Positions 28,331 to 38,634 of a stretch of DNA of 64,000 nucleotides are shown one piece after another. The stretch covers positions 1 to 64,000 of the forward strand of contig JAQWNF010000014.1 in assembly GCA_029246415.1 (NCBI GenBank), given 5' to 3'. The stretch comes from Glaciecola sp. (lineage in GTDB: Bacteria > Pseudomonadota > Gammaproteobacteria > Enterobacterales > Alteromonadaceae). A program made the position numbers and the translations under genes. Within the stretch, counting starts at the first letter, position 1. Each line of letters starts with the position of its first letter. The notes under the pieces are model-generated. The model was not told the DNA's origin, did not search any database, and was given only the letters and a program-made list of their open reading frames with translations.

Positions 28331-31000
28331 ATGACTGATAACAAGCATGTTGATCACGATCCTATCGAAACGCAAGAATGGATTGATTCATTAGAGTCAG
28401 TACTTGAAGCGGAAGGGGTAGAACGTGCTCACTATTTACTAGAGAGTATGATTGAGAAAGCACGTCGCAGCGGTGCACATTTGCCGTATGATGCGACTAC
28501 CGCTTATCTTAACACTATCCCTGCAGGTCAAGAGCCGACCATGCCTGGCGATCAAACTATTGAAACCAAAATTCGTCATGCGATCCGTTGGAACGCGATG
28601 ATGATGGTGTTACGTGGTTCGAAGAAAGACCTTGAGTTGGGTGGTCATATCTCATCATTTGCGTCTTCTGCTATGTTATACGATGTTGGTTTTAACCATT
28701 TCTTCCGTGCACCAAATGACAAAGACGGTGGCGATTATTTATTCGTCCAAGGTCACGTTTCTCCTGGTATTTATTCACGTGCATTCATCGAAGGTCGTTT
28801 ATCAGCGGGTCAGTTAGATAACTTCCGTCAAGAAGTCGGTGGTGAAGGGATCTCTTCTTATCCTCATCCAAAATTAATGCCTGATTTTTGGCAGTTCCCA
28901 ACGGTATCTATGGGCTTAGGTCCAATGCAGGCTATTTATTTAGCTCGCTTCTTAAAATACCTAACTAACCGTGGTCTTAAAGATTGTTCAGAGCAGCGCG
29001 TCTGGTGCTTTATGGGTGATGGTGAAGTTGATGAGCCAGAATCATTAGGTGCTATAGGTCTTGCTTCACGTGAAGGTCTAGACAACTTAACGTTCGTGAT
29101 TAACTGTAACTTACAGCGCCTTGACGGTCCTGTTCGTGGTAACGGCAAAATCATCCAAGAACTTGAAGGTACATTCCGTGGCGCAGGATGGGAAGTGTTT
29201 AAAGTGGTTTGGGGTCGTTATTGGGATCCATTACTAGCTCGTGATACTACGGGTAAATTATTAGACCTAATGAACGAAACGGTTGATGGTGAATACCAGA
29301 ACTTTAAAGCGAACGGTGGTAAATACACCCGCGAAAACTTCTTCGGTAAATACCCAGAATTAAAAGAAATGGTTGCGAACATGTCAGATGATGACATTTG
29401 GCGTCTAAACCGTGGTGGACATGATCCAGTTAAAGTGTATGCAGCATACAAACGCGCTTCAGAAACTGTCGGTCGTCCACAAGTTATCTTAGCTAAAACC
29501 GTAAAAGGTTATGGTATGGGGGCTGCGGGTGAAGGTAAAAACATCGCGCACAACGTTAAAAAAATGGATATCGACTCGGTTAAACATTATCGTGACCGTT
29601 TTAATATTCCCGTTTCTGACGAAGAAATAGGTGATTTACCGTATTACAAATTCGATGAAGATAGCCCTGAAATGAAGTATTTACGTGAAAAGCGTGAAGC
29701 ATTACATGGTTATATGCCTGTACGTTTAGCGAAAAGTACTCATGATCTTCCTGCGCCACCGCTCAAAGCATTTGATGCAGTGACTAAAGGTTCTGGTGAG
29801 CGTGAAATCTCTACAACAATGGCGTTTGTACGTGTACTAACAGTACTGTTAAAAGACAAGCAAATGGGTAAAAATGTTGTTCCGATTATCCCTGACGAAG
29901 CGCGTACTTTTGGTATGGAAGGTTTGTTCCGTCAAGTTGGTATTTATGCCAACCAAGGTCAAAAATATGTACCACAAGATGCTGACCAAGTTGCTTTCTA
30001 TCGCGAAGACAAAAAAGGCCAAGTATTACAAGAAGGTATCAATGAGCTAGGTGCAATGGCGTCATTTGTGGCAGCGGGTACATCTTACTCAACTAACGAT
30101 TTACCGATGTTACCAGTCTACATTTACTACTCAATGTTTGGTTTCCAACGTGTAGGTGATATGGCTTGGGCAGCTGGCGATAGCCAATGTCGTGGTTTCT
30201 TAATCGGTGGTACTGCTGGTCGTACAACCCTAAATGGTGAAGGTCTACAGCATCAAGATGGTCATTCACATGTCCAAGCTGGTTTGATCCCTAACTGTAT
30301 CTCTTATGACCCAACTTATGGTTATGAAGTAGCAGTAATTACTCGTGACGGTACGCGTCGTATGTTAGAAGAGCAAGAAAACGTCTTCTACTACTTGACG
30401 GTAATGAACGAAAACTATGTACAACCTGCTATGCCTGAAGGCTGTGAAGAAGGTATTATCCGTGGTCTATACCAATTAGACACAGTGGGTAAAGCTAAAG
30501 CTCAAGTCAATTTATTGGGGTCAGGTACAATTTTAGTACAAGTACGTGAAGCAGCTAAAATATTAGCTGAAAAGTACGATGTACAATCACATGTATTCTC
30601 AGCAACCTCGTTTAATGAGCTAGGTCGTGATGGTATCGATGCAGATCGCTACAACATGTTACATGCTGATGGCGAACAAAAAGTACCTTATATCACTCAG
30701 GTATTATCTAACGTCGGTCATGATGGTCCAACGATTGCCACTACCGATTATATCAAAGCCTATGCTGACCAAGTGCGCGCATTTGTTCCTGGTCAATATC
30801 GTGTCTTAGGTACGGATGGTTTTGGTCGTTCTGATAGTCGTGAAAATTTACGTCGTCATTTTGAAGTTGATGCTAACTACATCACGTTTGCCGCACTTTA
30901 TGAGTTATCTAAGCAAGGCAAATTCGATAAGAAAGCATTAGCAACTGCGATCAAAGACTTAGGTATTGACGCTGATAAAATCAACCCACTTTACGCATAA
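28331..31000 (+). CDS. aceE: Pyruvate dehydrogenase E1 component (homodimeric)
   Basis: AceE decarboxylates pyruvate with thiamine diphosphate and reductively acetylates the lipoyl domains of AceF. The 889 residues match E. coli (887). The ThDP-binding [10 protein letters not shown] and the later [12 protein letters not shown] segments are visible. The start at 28331 follows AAGGAAACC and gives [10 protein letters not shown]; an in-frame upstream reading from 28238 runs through pdhR and is rejected. A short AT-rich gap before it could hold a second promoter. Confidence 0.97.
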   Translation: MTDNKHVDHDPIETQEWIDSLESVLEAEGVERAHYLLESMIEKARRSGAHLPYDATTAYLNTIPAGQEPTMPGDQTIETKIRHAIRWNAMMMVLRGSKKDLELGGHISSFASSAMLYDVGFNHFFRAPNDKDGGDYLFVQGHVSPGIYSRAFIEGRLSAGQLDNFRQEVGGEGISSYPHPKLMPDFWQFPTVSMGLGPMQAIYLARFLKYLTNRGLKDCSEQRVWCFMGDGEVDEPESLGAIGLASREGLDNLTFVINCNLQRLDGPVRGNGKIIQELEGTFRGAGWEVFKVVWGRYWDPLLARDTTGKLLDLMNETVDGEYQNFKANGGKYTRENFFGKYPELKEMVANMSDDDIWRLNRGGHDPVKVYAAYKRASETVGRPQVILAKTVKGYGMGAAGEGKNIAHNVKKMDIDSVKHYRDRFNIPVSDEEIGDLPYYKFDEDSPEMKYLREKREALHGYMPVRLAKSTHDLPAPPLKAFDAVTKGSGEREISTTMAFVRVLTVLLKDKQMGKNVVPIIPDEARTFGMEGLFRQVGIYANQGQKYVPQDADQVAFYREDKKGQVLQEGINELGAMASFVAAGTSYSTNDLPMLPVYIYYSMFGFQRVGDMAWAAGDSQCRGFLIGGTAGRTTLNGEGLQHQDGHSHVQAGLIPNCISYDPTYGYEVAVITRDGTRRMLEEQENVFYYLTVMNENYVQPAMPEGCEEGIIRGLYQLDTVGKAKAQVNLLGSGTILVQVREAAKILAEKYDVQSHVFSATSFNELGRDGIDADRYNMLHADGEQKVPYITQVLSNVGHDGPTIATTDYIKAYADQVRAFVPGQYRVLGTDGFGRSDSRENLRRHFEVDANYITFAALYELSKQGKFDKKALATAIKDLGIDADKINPLYA

Positions 31001-31011
31001 GGAATAATGTA

Positions 31012-32964
31012 ATGTCTGATATTAAAGATGTATTAGTCCCAGATTTGGGTGAAGATTCGGTTGAGGTGATTGAAATTTGTGTTGCTGTTGGTGACAATGT
31101 TGATGCAGAAGATTCAATCATCACGGTTGAAAGCGATAAAGCGTCAATGGATATCCCTGCGCCATTTGCAGGCTCTATTGCTGAAATTTGTGTTGCCGTT
31201 GGAGATAAGATTTCTGAAGGTACATTATTAGCAAAAATAAGTGCTGCAGCTTCTGCTGCACCTGCGCCTAGCCCTGCTCCTGCAGCAGAGCCGACTCCTG
31301 CACCTGTTGCTGAAGCAGCACCAGTGGCAGCGGCTCCAGTTGCGGCAGCGCCTGCTGGAGAATCTATTATTGAAGTGACTGTGCCGGATATCGGTGGCGA
31401 CGAAAACGTCGATGTCATTGAAATCTTAGTTGCTGTAGGTGACACTGTTGAAGTTGAAGACGGCCTAGTAACCCTTGAGACTGATAAAGCCTCAATGGAT
31501 GTCCCATCTCCTCAAGCTGGCGTTATCAAAGCGATGCACTTAAGTGCGGGTGATAAAGTGTCAGAAGGTTCATTAGTTGTGACCTTAGCCGTTGCTGGTG
31601 CAGCACCTGTTGCAGCTGAAGCGCCTGTCGCAGCAGCTCAAGCACAACCTGCTGCTGTTGCAAGTGTTAGCGTGATTGAAGTAACTGTGCCGGATATTGG
31701 TGGTGACGAAAACGTCGATGTTATTGATGTATTAGTCGCGCCAGGTGATGTTGTTGAAGCGGAAGACGGTCTAATTACGTTAGAAACTGATAAAGCCTCT
31801 ATGGATGTACCTGCTCCGGAAGCTGGTATCGTTAAAGAAGTACACATTAAAGTGGGCGATAAAGTATCTCAAGGTAGCTTAGTTGTGCATCTTGAAGTAA
31901 CTAGTAGTGTTGCCGCTCCAGTTACTGCAGCTCCTGCACCAGCAAGCGCTGCACCTGCTCCTGTCGCTGCTCCTGTAGCGCCTAAAGCTCCACCTGTACC
32001 TCATCATCCATCGGCTGCACCAATTCAACCGACTGGTAAAGTTCACGCTTCACCATCTGTTCGTCGTGTAGCACGTGAGTTTGGTGTTGATTTAACTCAA
32101 GTTAATGGCACGGGTAGTAAAGGACGCATCACCAAAGAAGATGTACAGTCATATGTGAAATATGAACTGTCACGTCCGAAAGCGACTGCTGCAACTGCTG
32201 TTGCTGCTGGTAATGGTGGTTTACAAGTCTTAGCAGCACCCAAAGTCGATTTTAGTAAGTTTGGTGAGATTGAAGAAAAAGCGTTATCGCGTATTCAAAA
32301 AATCTCAGGCCCGACATTACATCGCAACTGGGTAACTATCCCGCACGTTACACAATTTGACGAAGCTGACATTACAGATATGGAATCATTCCGTAAAGAG
32401 CAAAATGTTGTTGCAGAAAAGCGTAAGTTAGGCTTTAAAATTTCGCCATTGGTATTCATCATGAAAGCCGTTGCCGATGCACTTAAAGCGTATCCAACAT
32501 TTAACTCATCACTATCTGCCGATGGTGAGAGTCTGATATTGAAAAAATATTTCCATATTGGGATAGCCGTTGATACACCTAACGGTCTAGTGGTTCCAGT
32601 GGTACGCGATGTCGACCAAAAAGGCATCCATGCGTTATCACAAGAAATCATGGAAATCAGTGTTAAAGCTCGTGATGGCAAATTGAAAGCTGCAGATATG
32701 CAAGGTAGTTGTTTTACTATTTCTAGTTTAGGTGGCATTGGTGGTACAGCATTTACACCAATTGTTAATGCACCTGATGTAGCCATTTTGGGCGTCTCTA
32801 AATCAGAGATCAAACCAAAGTGGAATGGTAAAGACTTTGAACCTCGTTTAATGTTGCCGTTATCATTGTCATATGACCATCGTGTCATCGATGGTGCATT
32901 AGCTGCGCGCTTTGCCGTACATGTTAAGAATGTGTTGGGTGATCTTAGACAGATTATCCTATAA
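31012..32964 (+). CDS. aceF: Dihydrolipoyllysine acetyltransferase (PDH E2), three lipoyl domains
   Basis: AceF is the core of the pyruvate dehydrogenase complex and transfers acetyl groups to CoA. The 650 residues have three lipoyl domains (about 4-75, 121-195 and 223-297), each with the DKASMD lipoylation motif (Lys43 in the first), joined by Ala/Pro-rich linkers. A peripheral subunit-binding domain follows ([16 protein letters not shown]) and then the catalytic domain, ending near [15 protein letters not shown] with the active-site His. Domains 2 and 3 are nearly identical over their first half, a sign of internal duplication. E. coli also has three (630 residues). Confidence 0.97.
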   Translation: MSDIKDVLVPDLGEDSVEVIEICVAVGDNVDAEDSIITVESDKASMDIPAPFAGSIAEICVAVGDKISEGTLLAKISAAASAAPAPSPAPAAEPTPAPVAEAAPVAAAPVAAAPAGESIIEVTVPDIGGDENVDVIEILVAVGDTVEVEDGLVTLETDKASMDVPSPQAGVIKAMHLSAGDKVSEGSLVVTLAVAGAAPVAAEAPVAAAQAQPAAVASVSVIEVTVPDIGGDENVDVIDVLVAPGDVVEAEDGLITLETDKASMDVPAPEAGIVKEVHIKVGDKVSQGSLVVHLEVTSSVAAPVTAAPAPASAAPAPVAAPVAPKAPPVPHHPSAAPIQPTGKVHASPSVRRVAREFGVDLTQVNGTGSKGRITKEDVQSYVKYELSRPKATAATAVAAGNGGLQVLAAPKVDFSKFGEIEEKALSRIQKISGPTLHRNWVTIPHVTQFDEADITDMESFRKEQNVVAEKRKLGFKISPLVFIMKAVADALKAYPTFNSSLSADGESLILKKYFHIGIAVDTPNGLVVPVVRDVDQKGIHALSQEIMEISVKARDGKLKAADMQGSCFTISSLGGIGGTAFTPIVNAPDVAILGVSKSEIKPKWNGKDFEPRLMLPLSLSYDHRVIDGALAARFAVHVKNVLGDLRQIIL

Positions 32965-33018
32965 GATTGCACACGAATAAATTAAACCTTTGCCAAATTA
33001 AGAGATTTTGAGGTCATA

Positions 33019-34437
33019 ATGAGCGAAATTAAAACGCAACTAGTAGTTTTAGGTGCCGGACCTGGTGGATATTCTGCCGCGTTCCGTGCAGCCGATTTAG
33101 GGATTGATACTGTACTTGTTGACGCCCGCGCTACCTTAGGTGGTGTATGTTTGAATGTGGGTTGTATCCCTTCAAAAGCATTACTACACGTAGCTAAAGT
33201 TATCAAAGAAGCGAAGCATTTATCTAGTCACGGTGTGTCTTTTGGCGAGCCAGAAATCGACTTAGATAAAGTTCGTGGTTGGAAAGACAGCGTCGTTAGT
33301 CAGTTGACTAAAGGCCTAAGTGGTATGTCTAAAATGCGTAAAGTACAACACGTTCAAGGCTTCGGTAAATTTACTGGAAGCAACACCTTGGAAGTGACTG
33401 GCGATAAAGGCACGACGACAATTACGTTCGACAACGCAATTATTGCTGCAGGTTCTGAGCCGGTTTCTTTACCATTTATTCCACAAGATGACCGTGTTAT
33501 TGATTCTACCGGCGCCCTTGAGATGAAAGACATCCCAGGTAAAATGCTAGTATTAGGTGGTGGTATTATCGGTCTAGAAATGGGCACGGTATATCATGCA
33601 CTAGGCTCTAAAATTGACGTGGTTGAATTTTTAGACCAGTTAATTCCAGCTGCTGATAAAGACATTGTTAAAGTTTACAACAAGACCATCAAAGATACGT
33701 TTAACGTTATGTTACAAACTAAAGTAACGGGTGTTGAAGCTAAGAAAGACGGTTTGTATGTTAGCTTTGAAGGCAAACAAGCTCCAGCTGAACCAGTGCG
33801 TTATGACAAAGTATTAGTTGCAGTTGGGCGTCGTCCAAACGGTGCTTTAGTTGGCGCTGATGTTGCTGGTGTTGCGGTTGATGAACGTGGCTTTATCAAC
33901 GTTGATAAGCAAATGCGTACCAACGTACCACATATCTTCGCTATTGGTGATTTAGTTGGTCAACCGATGCTTGCCCACAAAGCGGTTCACGAAGGCCATG
34001 TTGCTGCTGAAGTGATTTCTGGTATGAAGCATTACTTCGACCCTAAATGTATCCCTTCTGTTGCGTACACAGAGCCAGAGTTAGCTTGGGTTGGTTTAAC
34101 AGAGAAAGAAGCTAAAGAACAAGGCGTAAACTACGAAACTGCATCATTCCCATGGGCAGCTTCTGGTCGCGCAATCGCTTCTGATGCGACTGACGGTTTA
34201 ACTAAGTTAATCTTTGATAAAGATACACATCGTGTGATTGGTGGCGCAATGGTCGGTACTAACGCTGGTGAAATGCTAGGTGAAATCGGTCTTGCGATCG
34301 AAATGGGTGCGGATGCAGAAGATATTGCATTAACTATCCATGCTCACCCAACATTGAATGAGTCGATTGGCTTAGCGGCTGAGATATACGAAGGTAGCAT
34401 TACCGATTTACCGAATCCAAAAGCGAAGAAAAAGTAA
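33019..34437 (+). CDS. lpd: Dihydrolipoyl dehydrogenase (E3)
   Basis: Lpd reoxidises dihydrolipoyl groups of the pyruvate and 2-oxoglutarate dehydrogenase complexes with FAD and NAD+. The 472 residues (474 in E. coli) show the FAD loop GAGPGGYSAAFRA (about 12-24), the redox disulfide GGVCLNVGCIPSK, the NAD loop GGGIIGLEMG and the C-terminal HAHPTLNES with the catalytic His-Glu pair. It is 54 bases after aceF and ends the operon at a terminator. Confidence 0.97.
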   Translation: MSEIKTQLVVLGAGPGGYSAAFRAADLGIDTVLVDARATLGGVCLNVGCIPSKALLHVAKVIKEAKHLSSHGVSFGEPEIDLDKVRGWKDSVVSQLTKGLSGMSKMRKVQHVQGFGKFTGSNTLEVTGDKGTTTITFDNAIIAAGSEPVSLPFIPQDDRVIDSTGALEMKDIPGKMLVLGGGIIGLEMGTVYHALGSKIDVVEFLDQLIPAADKDIVKVYNKTIKDTFNVMLQTKVTGVEAKKDGLYVSFEGKQAPAEPVRYDKVLVAVGRRPNGALVGADVAGVAVDERGFINVDKQMRTNVPHIFAIGDLVGQPMLAHKAVHEGHVAAEVISGMKHYFDPKCIPSVAYTEPELAWVGLTEKEAKEQGVNYETASFPWAASGRAIASDATDGLTKLIFDKDTHRVIGGAMVGTNAGEMLGEIGLAIEMGADAEDIALTIHAHPTLNESIGLAAEIYEGSITDLPNPKAKKK

Positions 34438-34465
34438 GTTTTTTCATAAATTCGAGTAAATAACA

Positions 34466-34505
34466 AAAAATCCCTAATTCTGGTGACAGGTTAGGGATTT
34501 TTTTT
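34466..34505 (+). terminator. Intrinsic terminator after lpd
   Basis: AAAATCCCTAA pairs with TTAGGGATTTT around a 13-base loop and is followed by more T residues, ending the pdhR-aceE-aceF-lpd transcript. Confidence 0.88.
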
Positions 34506-34544
34506 GCTAAAATTATCATATCTTGTTTTTAATATGACATATCC

Positions 34545-34814
34545 ATGCGTCAAATAGAGTTATTTACCGTTCCAAGTCCGTGTATTGGTGTCTGTCAGTC
34601 AGGTCCGAAAGGCTATTGCACTGGATGTTTTCGTTCGCGTGAAGAACGTGTCAACTGGCTCAAAATCGATGATAACACCAAGAAGATTATTAATGATGCT
34701 TGTATGCGTCGAAAACAGTCTTATGCCCGTCGTTTACAAGCTAAGAATCAAACATCCACAGTAATTAGCCAACCCATTCTAAGCTCTTCAGGATCTCAGT
34801 CAGATTTGTTTTAG
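34545..34814 (+). CDS. DUF1289 family protein
   Basis: This 89-residue protein has a DUF1289 domain at about residues 9-55, with the cysteine pattern PSPCIGVC and YCTGCFRS and the following R-x-EE-x-x-W. Four Cys residues suggest metal or iron-sulfur binding, which is not proven for the family. The function is unknown. The Ser/Gln-rich C-terminus is not conserved. It lies alone between the lpd terminator and the HDOD gene, 60 bases before the latter. Confidence 0.82.
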   Translation: MRQIELFTVPSPCIGVCQSGPKGYCTGCFRSREERVNWLKIDDNTKKIINDACMRRKQSYARRLQAKNQTSTVISQPILSSSGSQSDLF

Positions 34815-34874
34815 TGCAGTTTAGCTATCGCTTGCTATACTTTTGAAAAAGTTTTTCAATCTTACTAGGTACTT

Positions 34875-35693
34875 ATGCCGTTTACTGAGTATGTACAATT
34901 TGCCAATCACACCGGCACTTTGCCCGACATCGCGTTACGCTTACGTGAATTATTAGATGATCCTGCTACTGATGCCCAAGCAATTGGCGATTTAATTGGC
35001 ATAGATCCTACCTTGAGTGCAAAAGTGCTGCGACTGGCTAATTCTGCTTTATTTCGCTTTCCAGCCCAGATCGATAACATTGCGCGTGCGGTTAATGTCG
35101 TCGGCGGTGAGGCGATTTATATGTTAGTCATGGCTGAAACCACCAAAAAAATACAAGCACAATTTACGAATGACTTAGTCGATCCAAGAGCCCATTGGTA
35201 TAAATCAATATTGACTGGTGTACTAGCGCAGCGCTTAGCAAAGTCACATATAAGAGGTTCAAAACGGTTTTTTGTATTGGGTTTACTCTATCATTTAGGT
35301 GAAATGATTACCGCATTACGTGATCCAGATAAATACGCTGGATACATCAATGACACACGAGCATTATCGCCGTGGCGCAAACAACTGCACGCGTTTGGTT
35401 TTGATTTTGGCTTGCTCAGTGGTGCAATTTTACAACAATGGCAGCTACCTATGCAGCTATATGCGCCGTTAATGGATACGCATGATAATACCGCTACCCA
35501 TAAGCCTTTAGAGGAGCGACTGTTGTTACAGGCTAATGGGATAGTATGGTTGCTAGCAGAGCAGGATCTTTGTGAACAAGCCTATATTATTTATAGAGAA
35601 GAGCTTAAAATAACGATAGAATATAAAGAGTTAATTGCGCTTTGTGAAGAAGCGCAACAACAAGCACACACTCTTCAAGCATTATTTAGTTAA
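34875..35693 (+). CDS. HDOD domain protein
   Basis: The 272 residues are almost wholly an HDOD domain (about 10-210), related to HD phosphodiesterases but usually lacking the metal-binding HD pair. Typical segments are LPDIALRLRELLDD, IDPTLSAKVLRLANSALF and AVNVVGGEAIYMLV. HDOD proteins act in signalling, often with c-di-GMP or two-component systems; no partner domain is present here. AGGT lies 5 bases before the ATG. The DUF481 gene follows after 10 bases and may be co-transcribed. Confidence 0.82.
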   Translation: MPFTEYVQFANHTGTLPDIALRLRELLDDPATDAQAIGDLIGIDPTLSAKVLRLANSALFRFPAQIDNIARAVNVVGGEAIYMLVMAETTKKIQAQFTNDLVDPRAHWYKSILTGVLAQRLAKSHIRGSKRFFVLGLLYHLGEMITALRDPDKYAGYINDTRALSPWRKQLHAFGFDFGLLSGAILQQWQLPMQLYAPLMDTHDNTATHKPLEERLLLQANGIVWLLAEQDLCEQAYIIYREELKITIEYKELIALCEEAQQQAHTLQALFS

Positions 35694-35703
35694 AAGGAAA
35701 CTT

Positions 35704-36450
35704 ATGTCCCCGAATAAGGCGTCAATCGCCCTAGTTTTATGCGCACTATTTGCAACCGCGCCAAGTGTTGCTAAAGAAAAAAAACCATTATCGATGGATG
35801 GCGAATTTGGTTTGATAATTACTACGGGTAATACAGAAGCGACGTCACTCAGTGCTGGCTTATCGGGGACTCAAGAGCTAGCGGACTGGAGTAATGAATA
35901 CTCATTAGACGCATTATATAAGCAGGATAAAGTGTCTTCCGGTACTGGTAGTACAACGGAAACAACTGCACAGAAATTCTTTTTATCCGGTCAATCAAAC
36001 TATAAACTAACCAAAGAAAATCAACGCTTGTTCTTGTTCGGATCGTACGAAGATGACCGTTTCTCTGATTTTAAATATCAGTCTACTGTAGCATTAGGTT
36101 GGAACCAAAAGTTATGGGATAACGAAAAGTCGAAATTCAGTTACTCAGTGGGTCCGGGTTATAGTTTTTCTGAAGGTCAAGATGGTACGGACTTAAACAG
36201 TGTGATTGTTCGTGCTGCGTTGGAGTATTCTCATAAGCTGTCTGATACCGCTAAGATCAAGCAATCACTATCTTCAGAATTCGGTGAAGCGAACACCAAA
36301 ACGCGCTCACTAACGTCAGTTTCCGCCACCATCAATGGTGCGCTTTCAATGAAGGTATCGCTTAAATTAGATCATAACACTGATGTGGATGAAGGCAGTG
36401 ACAATCTTGATACTGAGACGGCTGTGACTTTAGTGTATAGCTTCTTCTAA
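35704..36450 (+). CDS. DUF481 family outer-membrane protein (YdiY-like)
   Basis: The 248-residue protein starts at the ATG at 35704, which follows AAGGAAA, and has a signal peptide likely cleaved after SVA near residue 21. The rest is beta-strand-rich with alternating hydrophobic residues and ends in Phe (LVYSFF), as outer-membrane barrels do. It matches the DUF481/YdiY 'salt-induced outer membrane protein' family; its substrate is unknown. A longer reading from 35635 lies inside the HDOD gene and is rejected. Confidence 0.85.
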   Translation: MSPNKASIALVLCALFATAPSVAKEKKPLSMDGEFGLIITTGNTEATSLSAGLSGTQELADWSNEYSLDALYKQDKVSSGTGSTTETTAQKFFLSGQSNYKLTKENQRLFLFGSYEDDRFSDFKYQSTVALGWNQKLWDNEKSKFSYSVGPGYSFSEGQDGTDLNSVIVRAALEYSHKLSDTAKIKQSLSSEFGEANTKTRSLTSVSATINGALSMKVSLKLDHNTDVDEGSDNLDTETAVTLVYSFF

Positions 36451-36489
36451 GCTGACTTTATTATCATAATCGAGCTTTAGCTAGATGAA

Positions 36490-36526
36490 AAAAAACGCTT
36501 AACAGTGCAAACCGTTAAGCGTTTTT
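36490..36526. terminator. Bidirectional terminator between the DUF481 gene and serA
   Basis: AAAACGCTTAAC pairs with GTTAAGCGTTTT around an 11-base loop. A runs on the left and T runs on the right let it work on both strands for the two convergent genes. Confidence 0.88.
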
Positions 36527-36549
36527 ATTTTGTCTTAGATAATCTTTGC

Positions 36550-37779
36550 TTAGTGTAAAATACGCGTTTTAATCGTACCGTTAATCTGGGTTAACTGCGC
36601 AAACGCATCATCAGCACGGTCGGTTTCAACGTCAATTACCACATAACCAATATTTTCATTAGTTTGCAGGTATTGTGCTGCGATATTGATGTTTTGTGAA
36701 GCGAACGCTTGGTTTATTTGGGTTAATACACCCGGTGCATTTTTGTGAATATGTAATAAACGCGAATGTTTCGCATGACCCGGTAAAGAAACTTCAGGAA
36801 AGTTAACAGCTGATAAAGTCGAACCATTATCTGAATACTTGGCTAGTTTACCTGCCACTTCAATGCCGATGTTCTCTTGCGCTTCTTGCGTACTGCCACC
36901 TACATGAGGCGTTAATATCACATTATCAAAACGGCGTAATGGTGATTCAAATTCTTCTTGATTAGATTTAGGCTCAACTGGGAACACATCCACGGCGGCA
37001 CCATTTAGCTTGCCTGACTCTAACGCAGCATCTAACGCGGGGATATCGATTACTGTACCACGTGCAGCATTAATCAAAATTGCACCATCTTTCATTTGCG
37101 CAATTTCTGTCGCGCCAATCATGTCTTGTGTGCCTGCATTTTCAGGTACATGCAAACTGACAACATCAGATGTATTGAGTAATTCTTTCATTGTCTTAAC
37201 TTGGGTTGCATTACCCAGTACTAACTTATCTTCAATATCGAAAAACTGTACGCGCATGCCTAAATGCTCAGCAAGGATGCTTAATTGTGTACCGATGTGA
37301 CCATAACCAATAATACCCAGTGTTTTACCACGCGCTTCATACGAACCATTGGCGCTTTTGTCCCATTCACCGCGGTGTGCTTTTGCATTTTTAGCAGGAA
37401 TACCACGTAGTAACAAAATCAACGAACCGAGTACAAGCTCAGCGACTGAACGCGTGTTAGAGAATGGGGCATTAAATACTGGAATACCACGCACTTGTGT
37501 GGCGATTAAATCAACTTGGTTAGTACCAATACAAAAGCAACCAACAGCGACTAATTTATTCGCATTAGCGACGACGTTTTCGGTAATTTGAGTGCGTGAA
37601 CGTAAACCAATAAAGTGTACGTCTTTTACCTTTTCAATGAGCTCATCTTCCGGTAATGAGGTTTTGAGATATTCAATATTACTATATCCATTGTTTTTTA
37701 ATGTTTCTAGTGCGCTTTCATGCACACCTTCTAGCAATAGAATTTTGATTTTGTCTTTTGGAAGTGAAACCTTACTCAT
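36550..37779 (-). CDS. serA: D-3-phosphoglycerate dehydrogenase
   Basis: SerA oxidises 3-phosphoglycerate in the first step of serine synthesis. The 409-residue product aligns end to end with E. coli SerA, opening MSKVSLPKDKIKILLLEG. It has the NAD-binding GIIGYGHIGTQL (about 157-168), the catalytic Arg, Glu and His (with His in LTPHVGGSTQEAQENIG) and a C-terminal ACT domain for serine feedback. An ATG two codons earlier (37785) is also possible. Tandem MetJ-type boxes lie 32-47 bases upstream of this start. Confidence 0.96.
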   Translation of the reverse strand: MSKVSLPKDKIKILLLEGVHESALETLKNNGYSNIEYLKTSLPEDELIEKVKDVHFIGLRSRTQITENVVANANKLVAVGCFCIGTNQVDLIATQVRGIPVFNAPFSNTRSVAELVLGSLILLLRGIPAKNAKAHRGEWDKSANGSYEARGKTLGIIGYGHIGTQLSILAEHLGMRVQFFDIEDKLVLGNATQVKTMKELLNTSDVVSLHVPENAGTQDMIGATEIAQMKDGAILINAARGTVIDIPALDAALESGKLNGAAVDVFPVEPKSNQEEFESPLRRFDNVILTPHVGGSTQEAQENIGIEVAGKLAKYSDNGSTLSAVNFPEVSLPGHAKHSRLLHIHKNAPGVLTQINQAFASQNINIAAQYLQTNENIGYVVIDVETDRADDAFAQLTQINGTIKTRILH

Positions 37780-37810
37780 GTGCATTCAGCCTGTTGAAAA
37801 AATGTTAAAA

Positions 37811-37826
37811 AGACATCTAGACGTCT
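37811..37826. promoter_or_regulatory. Tandem met boxes (probable MetJ operator) upstream of serA
   Basis: AGACATCT (37811-37818) and AGACGTCT (37819-37826) are adjacent 8-base units. The second is the exact met-box consensus and the first has one mismatch; two or more tandem boxes are what MetJ requires. On the minus strand a TAACAT sits shortly downstream, so the boxes would cover the serA promoter. Confidence 0.72.
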
Positions 37827-37917
37827 AAATGAATAATTTACCAAAATGTGACCTCGGTGAATAGTCTTTTTTAGTTTTATTTTGTAACTATAGTGACAAC
37901 TCGGGTTGCATCTATGC

Positions 37918-38571
37918 TTACAGTGTCACTATGCCGTTGTCAGTACCCACTAGTAATACATCTGCTCCGCGATGAGCAAACAAACCATTGGTAACGACAC
38001 CGACGATTTGATTGATTTGTGTTTCTAGCTGTCGTGGGTCTAAAATGGTTAAATTATAGACATCTAAGATGACATTTCCGTTGTCGGTGATGACGCCTTC
38101 GCGATAGACAGGATCGCCACCGAGTTTTACCAGTTCGCGAGCGACATAACTGCGTGCCATTGGGATGACTTCGACAGGCAATGGAAAGTCACCCAATACG
38201 CCAACTTGTTTGGTGTCATCTATGATACAGACAAATGTTTTGGCTACGGCTGCGACGATTTTTTCACGAGTTAATGCTGCACCACCACCTTTGATCATAT
38301 GTTTGTGTTCGGTTATTTCATCAGCGCCATCAATGTATATATCAAACTGGTCGACACTGTTTAAATCAAACACCTCGATCCCCAGCGCTTTAAGTTGCGC
38401 CGTAGAAGCGTCAGAGCTAGAAACCGCACCTTCAATAAGGTGTTTTTTTTCGGCTAGCGCTTCAATAAAATAATTAACGGTAGAACCTGTACCTACACCA
38501 ACAATATCGTCATTTTTTACGTAAGCCAATGCCGCACGGGCTGCAGCGCGTTTTTTATCATCTTGAGTCAT
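37918..38571 (-). CDS. rpiA: Ribose-5-phosphate isomerase A
   Basis: RpiA interconverts ribose 5-phosphate and ribulose 5-phosphate. The 217 residues (219 in E. coli) show [15 protein letters not shown] (about 26-40), the phosphate-binding SSDAST, DGADEI with a catalytic Asp, and [11 protein letters not shown]. It sits between fau and serA. The nucleoside hydrolase and ribokinase genes just upstream produce its substrate, ribose 5-phosphate. Confidence 0.96.
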   Translation of the reverse strand: MTQDDKKRAAARAALAYVKNDDIVGVGTGSTVNYFIEALAEKKHLIEGAVSSSDASTAQLKALGIEVFDLNSVDQFDIYIDGADEITEHKHMIKGGGAALTREKIVAAVAKTFVCIIDDTKQVGVLGDFPLPVEVIPMARSYVARELVKLGGDPVYREGVITDNGNVILDVYNLTILDPRQLETQINQIVGVVTNGLFAHRGADVLLVGTDNGIVTL

Positions 38572-38634
38572 GAGGGTTTCCTATTAAAGGCTAATTATGT
38601 AGAGTCGGTTTGTGTAGGGGGATATTACAACAGA

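Noticed and set aside
32295-32972. 225-codon minus-strand open frame
   Set aside because: Antisense shadow of the aceF catalytic domain; no ribosome site or family match.
35635-35703. N-terminal extension of the DUF481 gene
   Set aside because: It overlaps the HDOD gene and would place basic residues before the signal peptide; the start at 35704 has AAGGAAA.
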